From the NCBI GenBank assembly GCA_964563395.1, contig CAZLWK010000016.1:1-64000 (forward strand): DNA of 64,000 nucleotides. The letters are read 5' to 3'. Made by a program: the position numbers and the translations under genes. Origin of the DNA: JBEVOS01 sp964563395. Lineage in GTDB: Bacteria; Pseudomonadota; Alphaproteobacteria; Caulobacterales; Aquidulcibacteraceae. The notes beneath the pieces are model-generated. The model made no database searches, was not told the origin of the DNA, and saw only the letters and a program-made list of their open reading frames with translations. Position 1 is the first letter of the stretch, and every line of letters begins with the position of its first letter. Of this stretch, positions 23,142-32,264 are shown one piece after another.

Positions 23142-24746
23142 TCAGCCATCGAAGCCGCCCGGCAAGCCGGGCCCCTCGGCGCGCGGGCCCGGATCGCGGC
23201 GGAATGCGCGGCGCACCTCGCCGAACGTCACCGCCCGCATCAGAAACAGCAACGGGAAATAAATCAGCCCGCAGGCGAGTATGATCGCCGCGATGGCGAA
23301 TTCCTTGCGGCCGAACACGTCTATGAGTAGAGCCCGCTCAAGCCCGGCCAGCACAAGCAGCGCGCCCAGCGCCGCGGCGGCGAGCATGATGCGCGCCAGG
23401 CGTGACAGGGCGGGCGCCCGAGGCGCATAGGCGCCGCGCTGCGCGAGCGCGCGCACCATCAACGCCACATTCACCCACGCGGCCGCCGAGGTGGCGATGG
23501 CAAGGCCGGGAAAGCCCGGCACGCCCGCAGCGCGCAAGCCAAAAAAGAGCGCCGATCCGATCAATACATTCAGCGCCATCGAGATGAGCGCGTACCGCAT
23601 GGGCGCGCGCGTATCCTCGCGTGCAAAAAATGCGGGGGCGTAAATCTTGGCGAGCACGAAGGCCGGCACGCCCCAGCCATAATGAAAGAGCGCCGCGCCG
23701 ACCTGGCGCGCATCTTCCGCTGTGAAGGCGCCGCGCGCGAACAGGGCATCGATCAAGAACGTGGGAATGGCCATCAGCGCCGCCGCCGCCGGCAACGTGA
23801 ACGCCATGGACAGCGCCACCGCCTCATCGAGCGCGCCGCGCGCGCCTTCGGAATCGTTGTCCTGCACGAACCGCGACAAGCGCGGCAGCATGGCGACGCC
23901 CACGGCGATGCCGATCAATCCGAGCGGCAATTGATAGAGCCGATCAGCCACGTTGAGATACGTGATCGCGCCTTCTTCAAACGAGGCGAGCGCTTGACTG
24001 ACGATGATATTGATCTGCAGCGCGCCGCCGGCGATGGCGCCAGGTACGGCGAGCACGGCAAGGCGCTTGACGCCATCGGTCAATCGCGGGAGTGCGAATG
24101 CGCCGCCCATGCCGGCGCGGCGGGCGCCGATCCATACCCAAAGCGCCTGCAACAGCCCTGACACACTGACCGCGATCGCCGCGGCCAAGGCCGCCTCTTC
24201 CGGGTTGTTGCGATAAGGAATGACGGCGACGAGCAAGGACAGGTTCAGCAAGATCGGCGCGGCGGCGGCGACGAAAAATCGTCCCCGCGCATTGAGAACG
24301 CCCGAGAACAACGTCGCCGCGCTCATCGCCACGAGATAGGGCATCGTGATCTGCGATAAGAGCGTCGCGAAAGCGAAGGTGCGCGGATCGTCGACATAGC
24401 CGGCGAACAAGACCCGATTGATCGAGCCCATCGCGAAGATCGCCAGCGCCGACAAAACGCCTGTCGCCAACAGCAGCACGGACAGCGCCTCGCGCGCCAG
24501 CGCATCGGCGCGCTCCGCGCCCTCGCCGGCCAATGTCTTGGAATAGACCGGCACGAAAGCCTGACTGAACGCGCCCTCGGCGAACAGACGGCGAAACAAA
24601 TTCGGAAACCGCAAGGCCGCGAAGAAAGCGTCCGCGATCGGCCCCGCGCCCAAGGCGGCGGCCAGCACCAGATCGCGGGCGAAGCCGAGCACGCGCGACA
24701 CCAGCGTCAGCCCGCCAATCACCGCCGTATTGCGCGCCAGGCTCAA
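23142..24746 (-). CDS. murJ: Lipid II flippase MurJ
   Basis: MurJ, 534 aa, a MOP-superfamily polytopic protein (about 14 helices) that flips lipid II across the inner membrane for peptidoglycan synthesis. The N-terminus MSLARNTAVIGGLTLVSRVLGFARD and LPNLFRRLFAEGAFSQAFVPVY-type block (split as FPNLFRRLFAEGAF and SQAFVPVY) are hallmark sequences. It stands 47 bp downstream of glnD, a common pairing in this class. Confidence 0.96.
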   Translation of the reverse strand: MSLARNTAVIGGLTLVSRVLGFARDLVLAAALGAGPIADAFFAALRFPNLFRRLFAEGAFSQAFVPVYSKTLAGEGAERADALAREALSVLLLATGVLSALAIFAMGSINRVLFAGYVDDPRTFAFATLLSQITMPYLVAMSAATLFSGVLNARGRFFVAAAAPILLNLSLLVAVIPYRNNPEEAALAAAIAVSVSGLLQALWVWIGARRAGMGGAFALPRLTDGVKRLAVLAVPGAIAGGALQINIIVSQALASFEEGAITYLNVADRLYQLPLGLIGIAVGVAMLPRLSRFVQDNDSEGARGALDEAVALSMAFTLPAAAALMAIPTFLIDALFARGAFTAEDARQVGAALFHYGWGVPAFVLAKIYAPAFFAREDTRAPMRYALISMALNVLIGSALFFGLRAAGVPGFPGLAIATSAAAWVNVALMVRALAQRGAYAPRAPALSRLARIMLAAAALGALLVLAGLERALLIDVFGRKEFAIAAIILACGLIYFPLLFLMRAVTFGEVRRAFRRDPGPRAEGPGLPGGFDG

Positions 24747-24793
24747 AGTGCCGCTCCCGAAGGCGTCCCGATTCGCGCCGCTCTCGTTGAGGC

Positions 24794-27619
24794 CTAGCGC
24801 CCCGTGCTGGCGCGCGCCACGGCCAGCTTGCGTCGCGCGGGATCCGCGGGCGCCTCCGGCTCGCCCGCGCGCAGCGCCGCCTCGAGCCCGTTCTTGAGTT
24901 CGCTCATGCGAGAAGCGGACATAACTTGCGCGCCGTCCGCCTCCTGCACGTAGAACACGTCGGACAAGCGCTCGCCCAAGGCGCCGATATGGGCGGAGAC
25001 AATACCAATCCTCAAATTGGCGAACACGTGAGCCAGCTCGGCCAGCACGCCGGGACGGTCCCGTCCTGAAACCTCCACAACGCTGGCATGGGGCGTAATG
25101 TCATTGTCGATGCGCACCCAGGGCTCGATCGCGAAGGCGGCGGCGCGGCGCGAGGCCAGTTTGGGCGTGGGCGCTGGATGATCTTCGAGCGCCGCGCGGC
25201 GCACGCGCGTGATCAGCGCATTCAGCGCGGCGGGATCGTTTCCGCCAAACGGTTTGAAATCCACGGTCTGCACGGAAAAAACATCGAACGCCTGGCCGTC
25301 TTTGGAAGTGTGCGCGCGCGCATCGGCGATATCCGCGCCGGTGGCGGAGACCGCCGCGCACAGGCTTGCGAAAAGCCCGGGCCGGTCGGGCGCGTGCACC
25401 AGCAATTCGGTCACGCCATGTTCCGGCCGTGGCCGCGCGCCGACATGAATCGTCTCGCCGCCTTGGCGCGCGGCCAGCAATTCGCGGCTGTGCCAACGCA
25501 GCGCCTCATGATCGAAGGCCAGCCAATAGGCGTCCTCGAAGCGATCGAGCCAGCCTGACAGCGCGGCCACGCCGTCAGCGCCGATTTCGGCGGCGAGCTT
25601 TTCCTTCGCGGCGAGGGCGCGCTCGGCCAATTGCGCCGCGATCCCGGCCTCGTCGCTGCGCCCGCCGAGCAGGGCCGCTTCGGTGAGGTGATAAAGATCG
25701 CGCAGGAGTTGGCCCTTCCAGCCATTCCACACGCCAGGACCGACCGCGCGAATATCCGCGACCGTCAGGACGAGGAGCAGCCGCAACCGCTCGGGCGAGC
25801 CGACGATCTCCGCGAATTGCGCAACGGTGCGCGGATCGCCGATGTCGCGCTTTTGCGCGAAATCGCTCATGTCCAAATGATGACGCACAAGCCAGCCGAC
25901 GAGGTCGACCTCTTCAGCTGGCAGCCCAAGCCGCTCGCAGGCGCCGCGCGCGCTCTTTTCACCCTCGATCTGCTGATCGCCGATGCCCTTGCCCGTATCG
26001 TGCAGCAACATCGCCAGATAGAGCGCGCGCCGGTGAATGATCTTGGAGAAGATTTCGCTGGCCAGCGGATGATCGTCTTGCAGCCGGCCCTTCTCGATGT
26101 CGGCGATGAAATCCACGGCGCGCAGCGTGTGCTCGTCCACGGTGAAATGGTGGTACATATTGAATTGCATCTGCGCGACGATGCGGCCGAATTCGGGAAG
26201 AAACCGGCCGAGAACGCCCGCCTCGTTCATCAGCCGCAAAGCCGCGCCGGGATGGCGGTCGGACGCCGCCACCGACAGGAAGGCCTCGATCGCCTTGGGA
26301 TCGCGGCGCACGCTCGGCGTGATGCGTTTCAAACGCTTCGCCGCCTCCCCGATCAGGGCGGGATGCACGTCGAGATCGCGCTGGTCCGCGATCTGAAACA
26401 AGCGGATGAGATTGACCGGATCGTCCAAGACGTCCGGCCGGTCCACGTTGACGCGATAACCGTCGACGCGGAAGCCCGGCGCATCGGTCCAGATGTCGGC
26501 CCGCCCTTCGGATGCGCCGCGTTTCAGACCGATCGGCGCGGGTTTGACATGCTCGGCTTCGAGTTTCGCGCAGAGCGCCCGCGTGAGCTGGCCGACCTGC
26601 TTGGCGATAAGAAAATAGCGCTTCATGAAGCGCTCGACGCCGGTCTGGTCGCCGCGCTTTCCATAGCCCATCCGGCTGGCCATTTCCGGCTGCACATCGA
26701 AGCTGAGCCGTTCCTCGGCTCTGCCCGTCAGGTAATGCAAATGGCACCGCACGGTGAGAAGAAATTCCTCGGACCGTCGGGCGATGTTCATTTCCTCGGC
26801 TGTGAACACGCCCGCATCCACGAACTCCTTAGGCTTCTCAAATCCGTAACGGTGGCGGGCGAGCCAGAAGAGCGTGTGCAGATCGCGCAGGCCGCCCTTG
26901 CCCTCCTTGATGTTGGGCTCGACCATGTAGCGCGAGGCGCCGGCGCGCGTATGGCGCTCATCGCGCTCCTTCAGCTTGGCCGCGACGAACGCCGCGTGCG
27001 TTTTCGCGACCACGTCGCGCTGGAAGCGTTCGCGTAAATTCTGCGCGAGCGCCTTGTCGCCTACGATCAGGCGCGCCTCGAGAAGCGCTGTCTGGATCGT
27101 GTGGTCCTGCCTGGCGAGCCTTAGGCTCTCATCGACCGTGCGCGACGCATGGCCGACCTTCAGGCCCATGTCCCAGAGCATGTAGAGCATGTATTCCGTC
27201 ACGCTCTCGATCCAGGCGTTCTGCTTGTAGCCGCGCAGAAACAAGAGATCGATGTCGGAGGACGGCGCCAATTGCCCGCGCCCATAACCGCCTACCGCCA
27301 GAACCGCGAACCGCTCGCCCTCGGTGGGGTTGCGCGATCGGAACATGTGCACCGTGGTGAAATCATAGAGCGCGGCGATCACCTCGTCCGCCACCAGCGC
27401 TAAGAGGCGCGCGACGGCCGCGCCGTTCTCGCCGGCCTCCAGGCGCTCCTTCGCCACCAGGCGGCCGCGAAACAGCGCGCCGTGCAGGAGTTGCTGCGCC
27501 CGTTTGCGCAGCTCCGGCGATTCCGCGCCATAAGCGCGGGCCGCGGCGGTGAGCTGCGAGCGCAGCTTCATCCCGTCGACGACGAACTCGATCCGGGCGG
27601 GCTTCAAGGAAACGGGCAT
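24794..27619 (-). CDS. glnD: Bifunctional [protein-PII] uridylyltransferase/uridylyl-removing enzyme
   Basis: GlnD, 941 aa, senses glutamine and adds or removes UMP on PII proteins to control nitrogen assimilation. The nucleotidyltransferase motif GGYGRGQLAPSSDIDLL holds Asp122 and Asp124; the central HD phosphohydrolase domain includes LAMLLHDTGKGIG; two C-terminal ACT domains begin near TELLVHAPDRPGLFA and VVEVSGRDRPGVLAE. Length matches alphaproteobacterial GlnD. A 229-bp divergent spacer precedes it with possible CCTATATT -10 element about 10 nt before the start codon. Confidence 0.97.
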   Translation of the reverse strand: MPVSLKPARIEFVVDGMKLRSQLTAAARAYGAESPELRKRAQQLLHGALFRGRLVAKERLEAGENGAAVARLLALVADEVIAALYDFTTVHMFRSRNPTEGERFAVLAVGGYGRGQLAPSSDIDLLFLRGYKQNAWIESVTEYMLYMLWDMGLKVGHASRTVDESLRLARQDHTIQTALLEARLIVGDKALAQNLRERFQRDVVAKTHAAFVAAKLKERDERHTRAGASRYMVEPNIKEGKGGLRDLHTLFWLARHRYGFEKPKEFVDAGVFTAEEMNIARRSEEFLLTVRCHLHYLTGRAEERLSFDVQPEMASRMGYGKRGDQTGVERFMKRYFLIAKQVGQLTRALCAKLEAEHVKPAPIGLKRGASEGRADIWTDAPGFRVDGYRVNVDRPDVLDDPVNLIRLFQIADQRDLDVHPALIGEAAKRLKRITPSVRRDPKAIEAFLSVAASDRHPGAALRLMNEAGVLGRFLPEFGRIVAQMQFNMYHHFTVDEHTLRAVDFIADIEKGRLQDDHPLASEIFSKIIHRRALYLAMLLHDTGKGIGDQQIEGEKSARGACERLGLPAEEVDLVGWLVRHHLDMSDFAQKRDIGDPRTVAQFAEIVGSPERLRLLLVLTVADIRAVGPGVWNGWKGQLLRDLYHLTEAALLGGRSDEAGIAAQLAERALAAKEKLAAEIGADGVAALSGWLDRFEDAYWLAFDHEALRWHSRELLAARQGGETIHVGARPRPEHGVTELLVHAPDRPGLFASLCAAVSATGADIADARAHTSKDGQAFDVFSVQTVDFKPFGGNDPAALNALITRVRRAALEDHPAPTPKLASRRAAAFAIEPWVRIDNDITPHASVVEVSGRDRPGVLAELAHVFANLRIGIVSAHIGALGERLSDVFYVQEADGAQVMSASRMSELKNGLEAALRAGEPEAPADPARRKLAVARASTGR

Positions 27620-27716
27620 GCGGCCGCCAATATAGGCAATCCCCAGCTCAAGCGATGCACTTGTTGAAAATCGCGGGCAGCGTGCACAGGTGCATGGCTT
27701 AATGGTTTCGGCGTTA

Positions 27717-27751
27717 GGTTAACCTTAAGCCATATGACGGACAGGTTAACC
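27717..27751. repeat. Two GGTTAACC palindromes in the glnD upstream region
   Basis: Perfect GGTTAACC palindromes lie at 27717-27724 and 27744-27751, 27 bp centre to centre. GGCTTAA (27696-27702) and TTAAGCC (27725-27731) form another inverted repeat around the first. They sit in the 229-bp glnD divergent spacer and may be sites for a shared regulator; which one is unknown. Confidence 0.4.
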
Positions 27752-27848
27752 AAACGCCCCGAACTTGCCTCAATTCGCCGTCAAAGCGAGCGTCTGGGGC
27801 CGGCGCGGGATACTGCGAAGCCTGTTGCTGTTTTGGGGAGTAAGGATC

Positions 27849-28190
27849 ATGGCGAGCTCACGCGGCGCGCGTCTCACGACGGTGGACGGCGACCCGAAGA
27901 TTCGGCCCGTTCATGAGCTCGAAGCCCGCCATTATGACCCGATGTTTGAGGAGAAGCTGCTGCGCGCGCAATTCAAGCGCGAGCGCTCCTCCGCCTATTG
28001 GTTCGCCGCCTCGACCTGGGGAATCGCAGGTCTTGTGATCGGCGCCTGCCTTGGCGCCTATATGATGTATGTGGCGACGGTGGCGACGCTGCCGACGGCG
28101 GTCAACGCCGTCACCCAGGGCATGGCGGTGCAGGAAATTCAGCGCCAAGCCGATCAACGCCCCAATCTGATGGAACAGAGCGGCCAATAG
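27849..28190 (+). CDS. Small single-pass membrane protein of unknown function
   Basis: A 113-residue protein. Residues 1-50 are charged and soluble; one transmembrane helix follows (about 53-78, in SAYWFAASTWGIAGLVIGAC and the stretch after it), then a short polar tail. A GGGGAGTAAGG site precedes ATG 27849. The N-terminal RPVHELEARHYDPMFEEKLLRAQ region looks conserved-like but I do not recognise it. It faces mutS, whose stop lies 10 bp away. Confidence 0.68.
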   Translation: MASSRGARLTTVDGDPKIRPVHELEARHYDPMFEEKLLRAQFKRERSSAYWFAASTWGIAGLVIGACLGAYMMYVATVATLPTAVNAVTQGMAVQEIQRQADQRPNLMEQSGQ

Positions 28191-28200
28191 GCCGCCTTCG

Positions 28201-30876
28201 TCAGGTCTTCAGCAGCGCGCGTAGCGCGTAGAGGGCGTCCAGCGCTTCTTTCGGTGTCAGCGAATCGGGATCGATTCGCGCCAGCGCTTCTTCGACGGCG
28301 CTTGGCTCCAGGGGCGCCGCGAAGAGCGGCAACGCCTCTCCCGGATCGATCACCTTTCCGGACTTTCCGGCCTCGAGCCTTTGCAGCACAGCCCGCGCGC
28401 GGTCGATCACCGAACGCGGCGCGCCGGCGAGCTTGGCGACCTGGACGCCATAAGAGCGATCCGCCGCGCCGGGCGCCACCTCGTGCAGGAAGACAAGGTC
28501 GCCCTTCCATTCCTTGGCGCGCAGATGCGCGTTCGCGGTCGCCTGCAGACGCTCGGCCAAGACCGTAAGCTCATGATAATGCGTGGCGAACAGGGCGCGG
28601 CACTTATTCTGATCATGCAAATGCTCGGCGGTCGCCCAGGCGATCGCGAGACCGTCGAAGGTGGCGGTGCCGCGGCCGATCTCATCGAGAACCACCAGCG
28701 CGCGCGGACCGGCCTGATTAAGAATGGCTGCCGTCTCGATCATCTCCATCATGAAGGTGGAGCGCCCACGAGCGAGGTCATCGCTCGCGCCGACGCGGGC
28801 GAACAAGCGATCCACCACGCCCAAACGCGCGCGGCGCGCCGGCACGAACGCGCCCGCCTGCGCCAACACCGCCAAGAGCGCGGTCTGGCGCAGATAGGTG
28901 CTCTTGCCGGCCATATTGGGACCGGTGATCAAGAGCAGGCGCGGTCCGGCCTGGCCCGCGCCGTCGAGCCGCGTGTCGTTCGGCGTGAACCCCGCGCCCT
29001 GCCGGCGCAGCGCCGCCTCCACCACGGGATGGCGCGCGCCGTCGGCGATCAAAGCCTTGCTGTCGTCGATCTCGGGGCGAACCGCGCCGGCCTCCTCGGC
29101 CCATTCGGCGAGCGCGGCCGACACGTCCAGAACCGCCAGCGCCTCCGCCGCCGCGCGCAACGCGATTGCGCATGCTGCCGCCTCGGCGGCGAACCCTCTG
29201 AACAGTTCGAGCTCCCGCGCCAGCGCCACATCGCCCGCGCGCGCGATCTTCGCATCGAGCTCGATCAATTCATTGGTGGTGAAGCGGATCGAATTGGCGT
29301 TGGTTTGTCGGTGGATGAACCGCGCCGACAGAGGCGCGGCGAACAACGTCTCGGCCTGCTTGGGCGTGGCGTCGATATGATAACCCAGCACGCCATTGTG
29401 GCGCAGCTTCAGCCCGGCGAGTCCCGTTTCTTCAGCGTAGCGCGTCTGAAGGCCGGCGATGACGCGTCGCGAATCATCGCGCAGCGCACGCTGTTCATCG
29501 AGCGCCATGTCGTAACCGCTGGCGATGAAGCCGCCGTCACGGCTCAAAAGCGGCAGATCGGACGCGAGCGCCCGCTCCAGGCTCTGCATCAGGCCCGCGA
29601 GCTGGGGGTTGGCGATCGTGCTCAACGCGGCGCACGCCGCCTCGATCTCTTCCGGCGCCTGCGCGGTCACGCCCACGAGGAGCGCGGCCGCGCGCTCGCC
29701 CGCGCGGATCGCCGTCAGAAGGGCTGCGAGATCGCGCGGGCCGCCGCGCCCCAAGAGCAGCCGCGTCAGCGCGCGCGCCAAGTCGCCGGCGCCGCGCAAA
29801 TGCGTGCGCACCGTCGCGCGCCGGTCGGACGCTTGAACGAAGAAATCCACACTGTCGTGCCGCGCGCGAATCGCGGCGGGGTCCAGAAGGGGCGCGGCGA
29901 GGCGTTCGGCCAAAAGGCGCGCCCCGCCCGGCGTGACGGTGCGGTCGATCGCGGCGAGCAGCGAGCCTTCACGCCCGCCGCGCTGAGCGCGGTCGATCTC
30001 CAACGCCGCGCGCGTCGCCGCATCGATCGCCATCGCCTGCGCGGCCGCACGCCGCTTCGGCGGCGCAAGCCGCGGCGCCGCGCCCGCCTGGGTCAGCTCC
30101 ACATAATCGATCAGCAGGCCCAGCGCCGACAATTCGACATCGCTGAACGCGCCGAAGCCGTCGAGCGTGGACACTTCGAACAGCGCCAAGAGCCGGCGCC
30201 GCCCGAATTTCGCATCCGCCTTCGCGGCGGGGCGAATGGTCATCGCCGCGCCGCCCGCCAAGGCGGCTGCGGCGGCGGCCTTCTCGTCGGCGTCGGTCGC
30301 AAGCAGTTCGGCCGGCGCCAGCCCCGCCACGCGCTCCTCAAGCCGCTCCGCCGCGAACGCCTCCACTTCGAGCGATCCCGTGGACACGTCCGCCACCGCG
30401 AGCGCGGCCTCCGCGCCCGCGCGGACAAACGCGGCGAGACGGTTCGGTGAGTGCGCATCGAGGAGACCGTCCTCGGTCAGCGTGCCGGGTGTGACGACGC
30501 GCACCACCTCGCGGCGCACGATCGATTTAGAGCCGCGTTTGCGCGCCTCCGCGGGGTCTTCGACCTGCTCGCAGATCGCCACGCGGCAACCCCCGCGAAT
30601 AAGCCGCGCCAGATAGGTTTCGGCCTGATGCCAGGGCACCCCGGCCATGGGGATGTCCTCGCCCTTGTGCTGACCGCGCTTGGTCAGCGTGATGCCCAGA
30701 ATGGCGGCGGCCTTTTCCGCGTCCTCGAAGAACAATTCGTAGAAATCGCCCATCCGGAAAAACAAAAGCGCGTCCGGATGGTCGGCCTTGGCCGCCAAAT
30801 ATTGCGCCATGAAGGGCGAGGGCGCCCGCTCTGCGCGCGCGCCATTCTCGGGTGCGGGGGCGGCGGAATCAGCCAT
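28201..30876 (-). CDS. mutS: DNA mismatch repair protein MutS
   Basis: MutS, 891 aa, the mismatch recognition ATPase. The Phe-x-Glu mismatch-contact motif is in MGDFYELFF (Phe45-Tyr-Glu47), Walker A is GPNMAGKS near residue 650, and the Walker B/signature segment LVVLDEIGRGTATFDG follows. All domains to the C-terminal dimerisation helices are present. No mutL lies in the window, as is usual. Confidence 0.97.
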   Translation of the reverse strand: MADSAAPAPENGARAERAPSPFMAQYLAAKADHPDALLFFRMGDFYELFFEDAEKAAAILGITLTKRGQHKGEDIPMAGVPWHQAETYLARLIRGGCRVAICEQVEDPAEARKRGSKSIVRREVVRVVTPGTLTEDGLLDAHSPNRLAAFVRAGAEAALAVADVSTGSLEVEAFAAERLEERVAGLAPAELLATDADEKAAAAAALAGGAAMTIRPAAKADAKFGRRRLLALFEVSTLDGFGAFSDVELSALGLLIDYVELTQAGAAPRLAPPKRRAAAQAMAIDAATRAALEIDRAQRGGREGSLLAAIDRTVTPGGARLLAERLAAPLLDPAAIRARHDSVDFFVQASDRRATVRTHLRGAGDLARALTRLLLGRGGPRDLAALLTAIRAGERAAALLVGVTAQAPEEIEAACAALSTIANPQLAGLMQSLERALASDLPLLSRDGGFIASGYDMALDEQRALRDDSRRVIAGLQTRYAEETGLAGLKLRHNGVLGYHIDATPKQAETLFAAPLSARFIHRQTNANSIRFTTNELIELDAKIARAGDVALARELELFRGFAAEAAACAIALRAAAEALAVLDVSAALAEWAEEAGAVRPEIDDSKALIADGARHPVVEAALRRQGAGFTPNDTRLDGAGQAGPRLLLITGPNMAGKSTYLRQTALLAVLAQAGAFVPARRARLGVVDRLFARVGASDDLARGRSTFMMEMIETAAILNQAGPRALVVLDEIGRGTATFDGLAIAWATAEHLHDQNKCRALFATHYHELTVLAERLQATANAHLRAKEWKGDLVFLHEVAPGAADRSYGVQVAKLAGAPRSVIDRARAVLQRLEAGKSGKVIDPGEALPLFAAPLEPSAVEEALARIDPDSLTPKEALDALYALRALLKT

Positions 30877-30961
30877 GTGGGGGAGGCTTAGCGGCTAAGT
30901 CGGCGGACCGCGAGCCGTGCGCCGCTGGCGCCGCCGGCCAATTCGGTCCAAAAGCCTCGCC

Positions 30962-32224
30962 ATGCGCGCAACCGAGACCAGCGTGCGGACCGCCCCGCCG
31001 GCGCCGTCCGCCGCACTGCTTTTCCTGATCCTCGGCGCGCTGGTGGCCTTCCTCCCCGTGGCGATGGACCTCTACCTCCCCGCCATGCCTGCGATCGGAG
31101 AGGATTTTGGAGCGTCCTCCGGCGCGGTTCAGCTGACGCTTTCGGCGTTTCTCCTGGGCGCGGCCGTCGGGCAATTCGCCTATGGGTCGGCCTCGGACCG
31201 GTTCGGCCGGCGCCCGCCCCTATTCGCAGGGCTTGCGCTCTATGCGCTCGCCTCCCTCGGCTGCGCCCTCGCGCCTACGATCGAAACCCTGATCGCGTTC
31301 CGCTTCCTGCAAGCCTTCGGCGCCGCGTCCGGCATGGTGATCGCCCGCGCCATCGTGTTCGACATGCGCGATGTGCGCACCGGCGCGCGCTACATGGCGC
31401 GCCTGATGCTGATCATGGGCCTTGCGCCGATTCTCGCGCCCATCCTTGGCGGCTGGCTCGTCGAGGCAAGCGGGTGGCGCGCCATTTTCTATGTGGTGAC
31501 GGGTTTCGCGGCGTTGGTGTTCGCGCTCGCGCTTTGGCGCCTCCCCGAAACACGGAGCGAAGCCACCGCGCAAAATGCGCGCGGCGAAAATCTTCTGCAG
31601 GCGACAGGCGCGCTGCTGCGCAACGGGCCGCTCATGCGCACCGCCCTCGTGGGCGCGAGCGGCAGCGCCAGCTTCTTCACCTATTTGTCCAACGCCCCGC
31701 ACCTGATCATCGAGATTTACGGCGTGGCGCCGACGGAATTCGGCTATTATTTCGGCGCGAACGCCATCGTGTTCGTGGCTGCGGCGCAAGTGAACGGCTT
31801 CTTGCTTGGGCGCTTCCACCCCGCGCGCATTCTCAACGTGGCGGTGATCGTCGCTTTCGCGCTTTCCCTGATCCTCGCGGGCGTGGTTCTGTCGGACGGC
31901 GGCAAATGGCCCGTGCTGACGGCGATCTTCTTTCTGATCGGCGCGCTCCCCTTCATCGCCCCCAACGCCGCCGCCCTCGCCCAAGGGGAAGATCCCATCC
32001 GCTCGGGCGCCGTTTCGGCCCTCCAAGGGGCGATGTCGTTCGCCGCGGGCGGCGCGCTCGGCGCGCTCACCGGCTTCTTCCATGACGGCACGCCACGGCC
32101 GATGGCGATCGTCATCGTTCTCGGCGCCGCCCTCGCCTGCCTCCTGCGCTGGACGGGACCGCGCGACGAAGCGGCGGCGAGGGCGACAGGAAAGCCGCTT
32201 TCACCGCGATCGGACGCAGACTAG
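30962..32224 (+). CDS. Bcr/CflA-type multidrug MFS efflux transporter
   Basis: A 420-residue drug:proton antiporter with 12 predicted helices. The TM1 motif VAMDLYLPAMPAIGEDF and the loop 2-3 motif GSASDRFGRRPPLF match the Bcr/CflA subfamily, and motif C-like GLAPILAPILGGWL is in TM5. ATG 30962 is selected because MRATETSV leads straight to TM1; a GTG start 45 bp upstream would add an arginine-rich extension. Divergent from mutS and upstream of maeB. Confidence 0.88.
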   Translation: MRATETSVRTAPPAPSAALLFLILGALVAFLPVAMDLYLPAMPAIGEDFGASSGAVQLTLSAFLLGAAVGQFAYGSASDRFGRRPPLFAGLALYALASLGCALAPTIETLIAFRFLQAFGAASGMVIARAIVFDMRDVRTGARYMARLMLIMGLAPILAPILGGWLVEASGWRAIFYVVTGFAALVFALALWRLPETRSEATAQNARGENLLQATGALLRNGPLMRTALVGASGSASFFTYLSNAPHLIIEIYGVAPTEFGYYFGANAIVFVAAAQVNGFLLGRFHPARILNVAVIVAFALSLILAGVVLSDGGKWPVLTAIFFLIGALPFIAPNAAALAQGEDPIRSGAVSALQGAMSFAAGGALGALTGFFHDGTPRPMAIVIVLGAALACLLRWTGPRDEAAARATGKPLSPRSDAD

Positions 32225-32264
32225 GTTGCGCCCGCACTTATTCTGAAAGGGCCGGCCCGCCTCC

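Noticed and set aside
28381..30450. Long plus-strand open frame (689 codons) opposite mutS
   Set aside because: It is Arg/His/Gly-rich, lacks recognisable motifs and lies wholly antisense to a complete mutS.
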